From the NCBI RefSeq assembly GCF_019578655.1, contig NC_063262.1, positions 21,521,582 through 21,585,581 on the forward strand: a stretch of DNA of 64,000 nt, written 5' to 3'. The notes beneath the pieces are model-generated. The model had not been told where the DNA came from. It saw only the letters and a program-made list of their open reading frames with translations, and ran no database searches. Below, in pieces: positions 11,700-23,995 of this stretch. The first letter of the stretch is position 1. Every line of letters begins with the position of its first letter. The position numbers and the translations under genes are program-made. Source of the DNA: Ricinus communis. Lineage: Eukaryota > Streptophyta > Magnoliopsida > Malpighiales > Euphorbiaceae.

Positions 11700-14600
11700 A
11701 AGAAAAGGGAAGTGAGATGGCAACTGTTGACGTTTCCCCTTCTTATTAAATTGTTTGCATTATTGTCGGGCTTTTATTAGTCTTTTTCTTTTCTGTTCTT
11801 TTTCTTTTTTGTGTAACAAAGAGATGAGTTATTTTGGCACGTTGCAGCATCAAATCTCTAACGGCTATGTATTTTTTTCAAAAAGTAAATGAATCATATA
11901 TGCATATTCAATCCTCTGAACTTTATATTTTCTAGGATCCAGTCCCTCAACTTCATTTTGGTACAGTTAAATCTTCAAACTAAGTTCTTTCAATGAATCC
12001 GTTAAAATTAGTATTTTTAAGCCTCTGAAATTTACTTCTTTTTCCTTTTAGCCCTAAATTTTGTGATTTTGTCTGTTAAACTCCATAATCCATTGGATCT
12101 TTTCCTTTTTCCTTTTCCTTTTTCTAATATTTTTTTCACTTGGTTTTGCATAAGTTTTTTTTTTTTTTTTTCAATAAGATATTAACCTTTCATATTTTTT
12201 CTCAATTTAAATCATGATTCTTTTTCATCTTATGATATTTTATTTTAAAGCAATTGATTGTTGAAATCAAATTTAGTAGTAGAATTATAATTTTTATTCA
12301 TTTTTTTATAAAGTGACGCAGTTGATTCTAAAAATATTTTTCAATACTTTCAAAGAATAAGTTCAAAAGAGTATTTTCAGTTAAATGAAATTAGTTTCTG
12401 AATTTTAAAACTTTAAGACATCTTCTTTTGTAGAAGATAAATAGAAATCTTTATAGAAAAACAAAAGTGAAAAATAATTGCAAGTAAGCATATTCAATTT
12501 ATTCTTGGTTTATAATTTTCAATTCATACTTATTATTAGTTCTTATCATAGTTATGAATATCCTCAAACTTTCTTTAACAATTGCCTAATCAATGGAATT
12601 TAAAAATCTAGAGGCTCAATCAATAAAATTGAGAACGGCATTGGATGAATGGATATTAAGAAAGGATTTTAATTCTAATGAAACTGAAATATTGAGGATC
12701 CAATTGCACAAGAGAAAAGTTGAAGAGCTCAATTCTAAAAGCACAGAATATGATTGTGATCCGGTAGGACAGGGAGCAGAATAGTCAGTTTTTAAGCTGT
12801 AATAATCAAGAATTACAGGTAAGTTTATAAGTAGCATTAACCAAGATTTTTTTAAATAACCAAATATAATTAAGAAATAAAGATAATTTTTTTTTTAACT
12901 AAATTGATAATTCTTCCTTTCTGGATAGATTGATTTTCCTTTCATGCATGGAAAAATAATGGCAATTATGGATCTTCAGTGATTTTGTGACAGCAACAAT
13001 ATTTTCCTTATATATTATATCTTAAATGACAGTAATTATTTTTCTGAAATAATCAGAAAGCTATTGAATGCTTTTCATATTATATGTTACTTATGGGGTT
13101 CAATAAATTCTGGACAACACAGTATAGGATAAGCATTAGCATTTTTTAATCATATATCCTGAAATTAAAATCATAAGATCTTAAAGGAATAAAGATCAAA
13201 ATTTAGGCTTTATCTAAATTTATAGATTTTTTTATTTAATTTAAAATTTAAATTAATCTTATTTTAAAATAAGAAAATAATATTCATTAATTTTAATAAA
13301 TTAATTAATAATTAATGAATTTATAATAATTATTAGAAATTATTTAAAAAAATTAATATAACTAAATAATAAATAATCTTTATTATTATATTTCTGTCAT
13401 GACTGTTTTCATATCTGCTATTTTCATCGCCCGCTTTTTCAATATAAAAATAATAAATTATCAATTCAAAATTAAAAAATAGTAAGAATATGAATAAATA
13501 ATATATCATTTATTTATTTATTTTTATATAATTTAATAAAATATCTTTTATTATACATTGAATAAATATTCAATGTTGTTAAAAATAAAATTAATTTAAA
13601 CAAAACACGTGACAAATTTAAATTAAAATATATATAAATTTTTAAAAAAATGATAAGTTAAATAAAAAATTAGCAGCTAAATTAAACTTTATTCCAATCT
13701 AAAAAGAAAAAAAAGAAAAGCATGTGAAAAGTGATTGGTTTCTCCTAAAAAAACAAGAGTGATTAGTTAAACGTGCTGGCTAGCATTTGGCTTTGATACT
13801 ATAAAGCGATCATTATACATCTCTGGTTGGTAAAAGTCGGTGCTGTCAAACCTCATCAGTTTGCAAACATCATTAAAAATATTTGAAAAATAAGCTTATA
13901 TCTCTTTCACATGCCTCCAACTAATCTAGGATCTAGGCTTAGATTAGGCATTCATCCACTTTGATTATTTCAAAATTACCACTATTAATACTGTAATTAA
14001 CATAAATAGCACCCCAGCTGGATTAATTTTTAAATCAGTTTTTTTACCAATTTCAATCAATTGTATTTTCAAAATCAATTTCAACCAATTGAATTACCTA
14101 TTCATTCTCCCCAAGCTTTCAATACGACCTCGTATATCATGTCTATTTTGGTCATTCACATCAACCTGCGCCCGTTTGACGCGCTTGTCAGTCACGTAAA
14201 TTGTCCTTCCCATGCCACTAACAAGTTTTAAAAAAACGGCGTCGCTGTTGTGTCCATTTTTCTGTCATTCCCACTTCAGTGTTCAGACTGGACATACTAC
14301 ACATTTACATATTCGCCCTCATGAACATGCACTCATCATCGGTCATCAGCTTGTTTTAACATTAAAAGGAAATACTATTTTTAAGTTATGAATTTGGCTT
14401 TAAATTTTCAAGAAAAGATAGTATCAGAATATCATTAATCTCGAGTCTTAATCGTCAATAAAATATATAAAAATAACTACTTAATAATACAGAAATTGTT
14501 AAAGTAAATCCCTTAAATTTAAAAAATATATAAAAAAGGGTAATTTAATTTTGTAAATTTAGCTTTGCTCCAAGTAAAATTAATAAAATAAATAAAAAAA

Positions 14601-14720
14601 TAAAATATTTGATTGAAGATTCTAATTGTACTATCTAATAATTGAAGCCTTTTAATGGATAAAAAAAAATTGAGATTGTAAATTGTGATCATAAGTGACT
14701 TAGTGAATTATAGTTTTCAT
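11700..14720. other. Intergenic, no recognised gene
   Basis: AT-rich sequence. 11930-12080 carries the 'CCCTCAACTTCATTTTGG' type motif common in plant TIR and MITE ends, but no matching second arm was seen. A 63-codon ORF at 12593-12784 has no recognisable domain. 14130-14300 is locally more GC-rich (CGCCCGTTTGACGCGC, AAACGGCGTCGCTG), but no coding frame follows. Confidence 0.4.
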
Positions 14721-14795
14721 ATTGGTAAGTAAAAAAGAAAAATAAGATTAAATAGTATTAATAGTATAATAATTATATATTTCTGTGTGTGTGTG

Positions 14796-14850
<55 letters not shown>

Positions 14851-16950
14851 ATTATATATTTGTTGTCAATCAATTAAATTAAGTAAACGTATGGATTTAT
14901 ATATTTGTTGTCAATCAATTAACTTGTTTATCAAAGAACTTTTGATTTTGGATTTTGATTTTATTCAAAATAAATAGATATATCCGGTCCGACTAAAAAA
15001 TATCTTATTTCCGATTGATGTTTCAGAAAAATACTTTTTACAAAAAAAAATTTGTAATCCTTTTGAATTTTAAAGACTTTTAAGGTAAAAAGCAGATAAA
15101 TAGATTTTTTTTTCTTTATAAAAATAGACTTCTCAAAAATAATTCATAAAAAAATTATAAAATTTGATCTTTTTGTTTTTTATTTTTAAAAGTAAAAAAT
15201 TAATAAACTTAACCTCAAAAAAGCAATTAACTACCGAAAAAAATAACTATCAAATAGTAGTTAACTTTAAGCATTCATACTCTATTTTGTTAAAGTGATA
15301 GAAAAAAAAAAGAAAGAAAAAATCAAAGGCTCAAACAAATGGAAATGAATAGCCATCAATGAAAAAGTAACAAAAGTACCGTCTTTTCTATTTTTCTATA
15401 ATCGCATTTATACTCTTAACTTCTTGTTTTCTTCTTTGGTTGTTGATTTACCTATTTGGGATTAGATAATAGAGTTTAAAGTTGAAGCATAACTATACAT
15501 TCATTATTTTTTCAAAAGTACATAGTTATTATCATTTTATTAAAAATCTTCATCAACAATTTAGTTAAAAAACTATTGCTGCCCAATTTCATCCATTTAA
15601 ATTTGAGATTATTCTTCATATTGTTGGCATTTTGATAAGGACTTTACTTTATTGATAGTGCTTATTATATTGTTTTAATGTCTAATATTTCTTTTAATAG
15701 TCAATTTACCATAGTTTTTGAAGAAATAGATGATGAAATAATCTACTTATTATTAGCTTTTCTCAAGGCTGTATAAATAAAAAAAATTACAAAGAAATAA
15801 TCCTATAATAAAGCTATAATTCTTCAATTACATATCTTTGATTATACAAATCCAATCCCTAATTATAGCCTCAGGTCTTTGATTATATAAATCCAATATT
15901 GTCTTGAAATTAGTAAGTAAAAAAGAAAATTAAGATTAGATAGTATTAATAGTATAATAACTATATATTTTTGTGCCCATATATATATATATAAAATTAT
16001 CTTCGAATTGTTTCAATTAATTCTAAAAGCTATTGATTATTTTGGTTCTAGTCTTTTTCAATATCATTTTTCAGTTCAGACAAACATCACTGAAATAACC
16101 TATTGGGGTCATTTGGTATTACACCCGGTTCAATCCTTTTTTTTTTAATTGGGTTTACATATTTGTTTTCAATCAATTAACTTATTTATCAAAGACCTTT
16201 AGATTTTGGATATTGGTTCTTTCAAAATAGATGGATATATCCGATTTACCGAAAAAAGTCTTATATCTGATTGATGTTTTAGAAAATACTTTTTATAAAA
16301 AAATATTTGTAATATTTTTGAATTTTAAAGGCACTTTAAGAGAAAAAGCAAGTAAATAAATATTTTTTTCTTTACAAAATAGGCTTCTTGCAATATTTAT
16401 AAAAGAATAACAAGATTTGATTTTTTTATTTTTAGAAAATCAAAAAAATTAATAAACTTAACCTCAAATAAGCAATTAACTACCAAAAAAGGTAACTATC
16501 AACTAGTAGTTAACTTTAAGAGTTCACACTCTATTTTGTTGAAGTGATAGGAAAAAAAAAAAGAGAAAATCAAAACGCTCAAGAAAATGGACATGAACAC
16601 CCATCAATGAGAAAATAACAAAAGTGCCGTTTTTTTTTTTTCTCCAACCGCATTTGAACTCTTAATTTCTTGTTTTCTTTTGTGGTTGTTGTTTTTCTAT
16701 TTGGATAGGTAACAAGGCTTAAAGTTAAAGCATAATTATACATTTATTATTTTCCAAAAGTACATAGCTATTATTATTTTTTAAAATATTTTCATCAATA
16801 ATTTAGTTAACAAACAATTGCTATCCATTTTCATCCATTTGAAGTTGAGATTATTCTTCGTATTGTTGACATTTTGATAAGGATTTTACTCTTTTGATAA
16901 TGCTTATTATATTATTTATGTCTGATATTTCTTTTAATAGTCAATTTATC
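14721..16950. repeat. Direct tandem duplication, unit about 1.0-1.2 kb
   Basis: Unit 1 (about 14721-15708) and unit 2 (about 15906-16950) share a long run of landmarks in the same order: GTAAGTAAAAAAGAAAA, AGTATTAATAGTATAATAA, a TA-rich tract, GTCAATCAATTAACTT, GATATATCCG, TGATTGATGTTT, AAGCAATTAACTACC, AGTAGTTAACTTTAAG, TTTTCATCCATTT and TTTCTTTTAATAGTCAATTTA. Unit 1 carries an extra tail (15709-15905). Neither unit has an ORF. Many substitutions separate the two, so the duplication is old. Confidence 0.85.
14784..14844. repeat. Compound (GT)n(CT)n(AT)n microsatellite
   Basis: Adjacent GT, CT and AT dinucleotide runs within unit 1 of the tandem duplication. Unit 2 has only a short AT run at the corresponding place. 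Confidence 0.9.
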
Positions 16951-17290
16951 ATTATATCATGTTGGTGGAGATTCATTGTGAGTCTGTCTCTACCACCTAA
17001 GGTTAGAATTTTTGCTTGGATTTGATTCATTCTCATTTAAATTTACTTCAACATTATGCTCTTCAGCTGAGCTACGGTAGATGTGGTTTTTGAGTTTGAA
17101 ACATCTAACCATGCTATATTCCTTTATACATTTTCTATGGACATTTTGGCTCTTTCCTATTGCAAGTTTTGTAAGGTTTCTGCACTTGGATTCTTTCTTG
17201 GAGAAAGTACAAAAACATTCCTTCTTGTTCATGTGCTTTTTCATTCAAGAATATATGGTTCTTTTCTTGTCATTTTAGAATTTATGATTT
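16951..17290 (+). mobile_element. Non-LTR retrotransposon (LINE) remnant, zf-RVT region
   Basis: The plus strand reads WWRFIVSLSLPPKVRIFAWI followed by a stop. This is the W...W.L..PPKV..FAWR pattern of the zinc-binding domain found after the reverse transcriptase in plant LINEs. A later piece reads CGFEFETSNHAIFLYTFSMD, matching the C..C...ETT.HALF.CP part of that domain. Stops and frame changes show it is dead. Confidence 0.65.
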
Positions 17291-17936
17291 TATTTCTTTT
17301 TCACTTTAGTATAAAATAATTTATTTTTCGTTACCATATTAAATAAACATTTAATTTCTTAAAAAGGTAAATAAACATTTATTTTCAATAGTAGAATCAT
17401 TTCTTAAATGATTTACTATCGAATTGATTATTACAATACTTCTAAAAAATTATTAATTTATCTTAAAATTATTTCCTCTTATTCCTTGTAAAATTAGAAA
17501 ATGCATTTTAATTTTATTAATCAAGAATCATTATAGTTAGTTATAAGATAGATTACTTAATAAGTAATTTTATTATTAAAAATGTTTCATAAAATTTTAA
17601 TAATATTAATAAAAAGAGTATTAAACTGAAAATAAAATGAAACCACATGCTCTAAAATGAAAAAAATAAACTACAGATTTAAATGAAAAAGTGTGTAATC
17701 ATAAGATACTTTTTTGTACTTTAAATTCTTCTTCTTTTTTTGATTCAATGATTTGTATACGGTCTTATGTAAATCATGAAAATTTCAAAATTTTCATTAC
17801 TTGATATTAATCTACATGGTATAGATGTAACTGTCACTTGTATGAAAAGATTTAAGCTCAAGTAAGTTTGTTTTATCCTTCATGTTGTATTATTGTGCAA
17901 GATTTCTAGGTTGTCGGTATTATTGCTCATTTCTCT
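17291..17936. other. AT-rich spacer before the copia element
   Basis: No protein similarity was recognised. It lies between the LINE zf-RVT remnant and the 5' LTR of the copia element and could be degraded LINE linker or unrelated sequence. Confidence 0.3.
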
Positions 17937-18104
17937 TGTCAATGATAGATAAGTAAATACATTTATTGTACCACTAAGCATATTAGTTAGTTGTATTATC
18001 TAGCTTATAAGTTAGTATTTGCTAACTTGTGTAAATAACTTTTCCTTCTTCAATGAAATATCATGAAATTCTTCACAAATATTTCTCTGAATTAGTTTAT
18101 TTCA
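17937..18104 (+). repeat. 5' LTR of the copia element
   Basis: 168 bp beginning TGTCAATG and ending TTTCA just before the primer-binding site. It aligns along its length with 21984-22153. Confidence 0.85.
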
Positions 18105-18120
18105 TGGTATCTGAGTAGGA
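18105..18120 (+). other. Primer-binding site of the copia element
   Basis: TGGTATCTGAGTAGGA immediately follows the 5' LTR. It differs by a few bases from the usual plant copia site complementary to initiator tRNA-Met. Confidence 0.8.
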
Positions 18121-21100
18121 ACTTTCTTCCAATTTTTTTTCTTTTCTTGACTATTAAACAGATCTAACCCATTTATAGAACTTTACTATTTATTGATCTC
18201 AATCACTTCTTCTACTTTCAAAGTCATTAAAATCCTATTTTTCACTATGGAAGAACATTCTACAACAATTAAACAAGTTTTAAATTCTAAATTTCTCTCT
18301 CTTGAAGATCTTACTTCTCCTTTCTACCTACACTATTCAGAAAACCATAGTTCAATAATTGTTTCATTTTTACTTACTTCAAGTAATTATTCTTCTTGAC
18401 AATGATCCTTTTTGTTATTCGTATCAATACGCAACAAATAAGGACTCCTAGATAGATCTATACTAAAACCTCAACCATTAGATGATTTATACTTACCTTG
18501 GTAAGATGTAACAACTTAATAGTAGCCTGGCTTCTTAAGTCTATTTTTGAGCCAATTATAGCAATTGTTTTCGAAATGGACGATGCCTCTAAGATTTGGA
18601 AAAAGTTAAAGGTTCATTTCTCACAATCATATGATACAAAACTTGCACATCTCCAACATCTTCTGTGTAATATTTCATAAGGAACAAAGTCTGTGGATTA
18701 GTATTTTATAGAGTTGAACAGTGTTTGCGAAGAACTTAGAAACTATAAACCTTTGCCTCATTGTCGTTGTGGTAATTGTGATTATGAATGCTTTTGATAT
18801 TTTTCTAAATTGCAACAAAATACTATATTTCTCGATTCTTGATGGGATAAATGAGGCTTATCAAGGTACTGGGTCACAAATTATACTGATAAACCATATC
18901 CAACACTAGATCTAGCATATAATATGATTTTGAGAAGGTATCACAAAGAAAATTGTAACTCAATATTCTCAATTTCTTAAAATCTGTTGTCATGACTGTT
19001 AATAAAAGAATATATCCCCTACTTCTTATGTTAATATTATTACTTCCAATATATGGCATCTTAGACTAGGATATCCCTCAAATGATAGAATGTAATTACT
19101 TCAACCTGTTATCTCAGATTGTAATGTTTCAAATTATGAATTTTTTTATGTTTGTCCTAGAGTTAAGCAGAAAATATTGCCTTTTCTAATTCATCATAGC
19201 AATTCTATTTCTTGCTTTGAAATAATACATGTAAACATTTGAGGTCCCTGTGCAACTTTTGATATTAATAGCAATCGATCTTTTCTTTTTATTATTGATA
19301 ATTTCTCCAAATCTACTTGGGTCTTTTTTATGAAGTTTAAATCTGAAGCATCTCATTGGATTCAACAGTTTTATCAATTGATTTGACTCAATTAAAAACC
19401 TCTATTAAAATCATCAAATCAGGTAATGGTCTAGAATTTATCTTACCAACCTTTTATGCCCAAACTGGTATCATACACCAAACTAGATGTGTTACACACT
19501 ACAGCAAAATATTGTGGTTGAACGCAAACACCAGCACATATTAAATGTTGCCAGAGCCCTCCTTTTTCAAGCATCACTTCCAACAAAGTTCTAGGGTGAT
19601 GCAATCTTGACTGTCACCTTTTTAATAAATAGAACCCATACTCATTTACTTGAAAACATTGCCCTATATTAAGCTCTCTATCACAAACCTCCATTTTATA
19701 ATCACTTGAAAGTATTTGGATGCTTATGTTTTGCTTCAAATTAAACTCTCTCAAGAATTCTAGATCCAATCCTTATTTTGATTGTTAAAGTATATAAGCT
19801 TATTAATCTAAATTCTCATAAGTCCTTTATTTCAAGGGATGTTCAATTCTTTGAAAATACTTTTCCCTACAGTACCATTCCTAATTGTTTTACTTTTACT
19901 TCTTCTTTTGTTCTTTCTCAATTCCTTACCTCCAGTACTCGTATTTTTTAAGACTACCCTTCTCCATCTATTTCCACCTTTTTACCTTTTAATTCTGATA
20001 TTTCATCAGTTTTATTTATGCATGAGGATATTGCATCTACACACATACCATCATCATCATTTCATTAGCATGATCATTTTGATCCTTCTTCTTCTAGTTC
20101 TTCACCACCTTTATCCATTCTTTCTTATTCATTGCCTATTGCTTCTAAGAAGAATTTCTAATTGCATTCTATCATATCTTAATGATTATTATCATAGTCT
20201 TAAATATTCTTATGCATCTTCTATCATGTCATTATGTTCCACTTCTCATCCTATTCAACATTCCGTTTTGTATCATAAACTTTCTACTTCATATAAATAC
20301 TTTATTCTATTTATTTCCTCTATCTTTGAACAATAATTTTATCACCAATCTGTTAAGTTTGATCATTGGCAGCAAGCTATAAAAGAAGAACTCAGGCCTT
20401 AGAACATAACCAAACTTGGAGTGTTGTTGCTTTGCCCCTTATGAAATATGCAATTGGATCAAAATGGGTGTATAAGGTGAATTCAATTTTGATGGCAGTA
20501 TAGAGAGGTACAAGGCCAGGTTAGTAGCAAAGGGTTACACATAAAGAGAAGGTTTTGATTATCAAGAAACTTAGAGTCCTGTAGCTAAACATACTATAGT
20601 TAGATTGTTTCTTTCATTGGCAGCCATTAATGGTTTGTTCTTTTCTCAACTTGATATTCATAGTGCCTTTTTGAATGGTGAATTATCTGAAGAGGTTTTC
20701 ATGGATCTTCCTTAGGACTATCATCTTTAAAGAGGAGTATCAAGGTGAATCTGATAGCACTAAGTTGATTTGTAGATTACAAAAGTCACTTTATGGGTTG
20801 AAACAAGCATCTAGACAATGGAATGCTACGTTTATTGAAGTTTTGTTGCATAATGGTTTTAATCATTTTAAAATAGATTATTCATTATTCATCAAGCAAG
20901 TTGGAAATGACTTTATTTATTTATTAGTACATATAGATGATATTGTTATGGCTAGATTAATAAGCAGTTACTTGATGATTTGAAGAATACCTTAAGTAAA
21001 AGCTTTAAGTTAAGAGATCTAGGTGACGTAATAAGGTACTTTATGGGGTTCGAGATTGTAAGAAATAGAACTGGTATTACAATATGCCAAAGAAAATATG

Positions 21101-21983
21101 TTATGGACTTGCTAGAGCAGTATGGATATTTGGGTTCCAAATTGAATTAAAATTTTCAAATTGAATGAGACTATTACTTTGTTAAAAAAAGGAAACTACT
21201 TTCTAAGCTTTCTCTCTTGTCTCACCAATCTAGTATTGCCGTATAAGAGAATTGTCTTGCTGGGTGGAATATCTTTGACGGATATCAGATTTACTAAATG
21301 ATCCAACTATCTACAGACCACTTATTAGAAAGTTTATGTACCTAACACTAACAAGACTTGATATATCCTATGATGTTCATATTTTGACACGGTATATGAA
21401 GAAGCCTATAGGTGTTTACATGAAAAAAAAATCTTAAGATATCTTAAGAAATCCCCAGGTCAAGGAATATTCCTATTTGCCAATCAAAATTGATTCTTAA
21501 TGCTTATTGTGAGAGTGATTAGGCATATGATTTTTAGAAATAAGAAGGTCCTTGACTGGTTATTGCATATTCATTGGAGATTCTTTAATAAGTTGGAGAT
21601 CAAAGAAATAAAGCGTCATTTCTAGAAGTTCAACAAAAGCTGAGTATAGAACTATGACAACAACAGTGCATGAGGTTGTGTGGATCCTAGTTCTATTGAA
21701 AGATTTCCATATTCAACATACTCAATCTGTTAAGTTCTATTATGATAATATATCTGCTATACATTTAGCCAATAATCCAGTTTTCCACGAAAGGACAAAG
21801 CACATAAAATTGAATTGTCATTTTATAAGGGAAAGGATTTTGAATGGAGTTATCAAGCCAGAGCACATAAAGACACAAGATTAGTTGGTTGATATATTTA
21901 CAAAGGCATTGAACCTAGCTCAATTCAAGAGTTTATTATCCAAGATGAGCATTATTGATATATATGCTCATCTTGAGGAGGAG

Positions 21984-22153
21984 TATCAATGGTAAATAAG
22001 TAAATGTATTTATTTGTACAACTAAGCATGTTAGTTAGTTGTATTATCTAGCTTAGAAGTTTGTATTAGATGACTTGTATAAATAGTTTTTTATTCTTTA
22101 ATGAAGTACCATGATATTCTTCACAAAATCTTTCTCTGAGTTATATCATTTTA
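21984..22153 (+). repeat. 3' LTR of the copia element
   Basis: 170 bp starting TATCAATGG, directly after a purine tract GAGGAGGAG at 21975-21983 that fits a polypurine tract. It matches the 5' LTR with clear divergence, which implies an old insertion. Confidence 0.85.
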
Positions 22154-22199
22154 CCTCTAACAAAATTAGGCATAAGCATGCTTAGTAGCTACCTTACCG

Positions 22200-22610
22200 T
22201 GATGCTTTTAAAATTTATTTTAATATTTCTTTTGAGGAGACATTAATGATAAGATGGAGATTATTATAGATGATCATAGATATTTGTATAGTAGCTGGAG
22301 TGACCCCTAGTACTCATTGTTCTACAGTAGAAATAGGAGAGTTGATCACGATTAGAAAAGTGCTTCAGTTGGCAATGGATTATAGCGTCATGAGTTTAGA
22401 GGTTAAGTCAGATGTTGCTAACGTGTTCGCTTTGATTCAGAGTATGAGTTTGGAAATATTGTTCATGATGTTTGATCTCTTATTACATTGGTTCAGTTTC
22501 ATGATTTTGTTGGCTTAAATCGAAGATCTAATTTAGTTGCTTTGTATGCATATTTGGCTTGAAGATAAAGTCCCGTCTGGCTGCGTTATCTTATTTTAAC
22601 AAATCAGTTG
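22200..22610 (+). mobile_element. RNase H-like fragment of a LINE
   Basis: The plus-strand frame from about 22270 reads EIGELITIRKVLQLAMDY then LEVKSDVANVFALIQSM. This is the plant RVT_3/RNase H pattern of A.A...GL.LA.D.G...LEVESD....V..I. Further on, VPRRSNLVALYAYLA matches the V.R..N..A..LA end of the domain. It lies just beyond the copia 3' LTR, so with the zf-RVT piece at 16951-17290 it may be the other half of one LINE split by the copia insertion. Confidence 0.6.
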
Positions 22611-23700
22611 CGTTTACCCTTTTTCCTTAGCAAGGTTTTATTCCCGAGCCAACGAGACTTTGTTTTCTTATGTTTTGTTGGTAATAAGTTCTTCTCTGTA
22701 AAAATATTAGTTAAAAAATAATTTCACAATTAAAAGAATCTCTTTTTTTAAGATTGACTAGAACTTTAATTAGGTTATAATTATAAATAAAATTTTGAAA
22801 GAATTTTTTTTGAAATAAGTTCTGGAAGATTAATTAGGTTTTCATTGGAAATATAAGATTGGTTAAGAGTTTTTAAATAATTTACTTAGATTCATTTTCT
22901 ATTTCAATAATTTATAAGCTATATTATATAGCATATTCGACAACAGAAATTTGAATTGTTCGCATTAAGTGGCATTATTATACCATTAATTAACATATAA
23001 AAGGTAAATTATTCATTCTATTGATAGGTAGTTATGTATATTCAATAGTACAATTTAGGTAGAGCTCTCGAGCTCAAGTCGATACATACAGCTAATGTAA
23101 GAAAGTAATCACAATTCAATGCAAATTGAGCATTTTATAAGTCAAAAAAATAAAGACTTTAATATGAGATAAAAATAGACATCTCCTAATATGTATTTCT
23201 GAGTACATATTTTTCTTTTTTCTTCTAATTTTCTCTATTAAAGAGGTATAACGTGTGAATTTGTGATTAAATTTCGTTTATAATTCTATTTTCGACCAGT
23301 AACCAATTCAGTTATCCGATTGCTTCCGTAAATATAGAAACTCAATATAAACTTCAGTTTTTCAATTGAATTAGGAAGAATTTAGTTTTGTTGGAAGATT
23401 TAGGCCTTCGGAGTTGGTGGACACATGTTAAGCAAAGGGTCAAAGGGGGTAGGCAGGTAAGGTCCACCTTTGAACCAAATCCCACAGGTGTCGGCAAGGC
23501 CGAATAACCAGCATTTTAAATGCACAGTTCAAACATAACACGACATTCCAGGCCGATAATTTTGGGACTTTTTTTAATAACTTTTGACTTTTGCTGTTGC
23601 AACTTGCAAATATTAAAAGAAGAAACAAAGGAGAACTTTAAAAAATCCAAGCACTCGGCACCCAGGAGATATTCTGAAAAGAGAAAGCAGCTGACATTTT
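22611..23700. other. Intergenic / distal 3' flank of the UFD1-like gene
   Basis: No gene was recognised. A short near-palindrome GAGCTCTCGAGCTC is at about 23058-23075. A somewhat GC-richer patch at 23400-23560 has no readable product. Confidence 0.35.
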
Positions 23701-23995
23701 ATAATTTGTACTATCTTTAAAAATTTACAAATTCAACTTAAACCAGGTTTCCACCACCAGCAGTAGAGAAGGAATCATATATCAATAACTTGACACAAGC
23801 ACATGATACAACAATATTTCGTCGGGTCTCTCGTTTCGTATGAACAATAGTGAATTTGCACACCAATAATTGATTATAACCACCATAGAGCAATAGGGTC
23901 TAAAACTCGTATCGTAGGTGGATTTAGACATACTTTCTACACTGCATGATCACATGGCAGCCAGACCCTTGTGCCTCTTAAGTTAATTCTCAGCA

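Larger units (their letters stand above)
17937..22153 (+). mobile_element. Degenerate Ty1/copia LTR retrotransposon
   Basis: A 4.2 kb element with two short LTRs. After the 5' LTR comes a primer-binding site TGGTATCTGAGTAGG, close to the tRNA-Met-complementary TGGTATCAGAGC. The internal region keeps copia order: a gag start around 18241-18680 (LTSPFYLHYSENHSSIIVSF and WKKLKVHFSQSYDTKLAHL), integrase pieces at 19200-19380 (FLFIIDNFSKSTWVFFMKF), reverse transcriptase at 20340-20980 (VYKVKFNFDG, KARLVAKGYT, SLYGLKQASRQW) and RNase H at 21530-21880 (SRSSTKAEYR, VKFYYDNISAIHLANNP, HERTKHIKLNCHFIRE). Many stops and frameshifts make it inactive. Flanks TCTCT (17932-17936) and CCTCT (22154-22158) may be an imperfect 5-bp target duplication. 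Confidence 0.93.

Noticed and set aside
11930..12080. Possible MITE or TIR element end with a CCCTCAACTTCATTTTGG phrase
   Set aside because: No opposite arm or target duplication could be found.
12593..12784. 63-codon ORF with a Glu/Lys-rich, helix-like sequence
   Set aside because: No domain, no splice context and no flanking coding signal; it could be chance.
19839..20336. 165-codon plus-strand ORF, very rich in Leu, Ile and Phe
   Set aside because: It lies in the copia element in the wrong frame. The true frame gives the Ser/Pro-rich integrase-RT linker, and the hydrophobic reading is a shadow.
22270..22518. 82-codon ORF as an independent gene
   Set aside because: The sequence fits an RNase H-like LINE fragment with a broken continuation.
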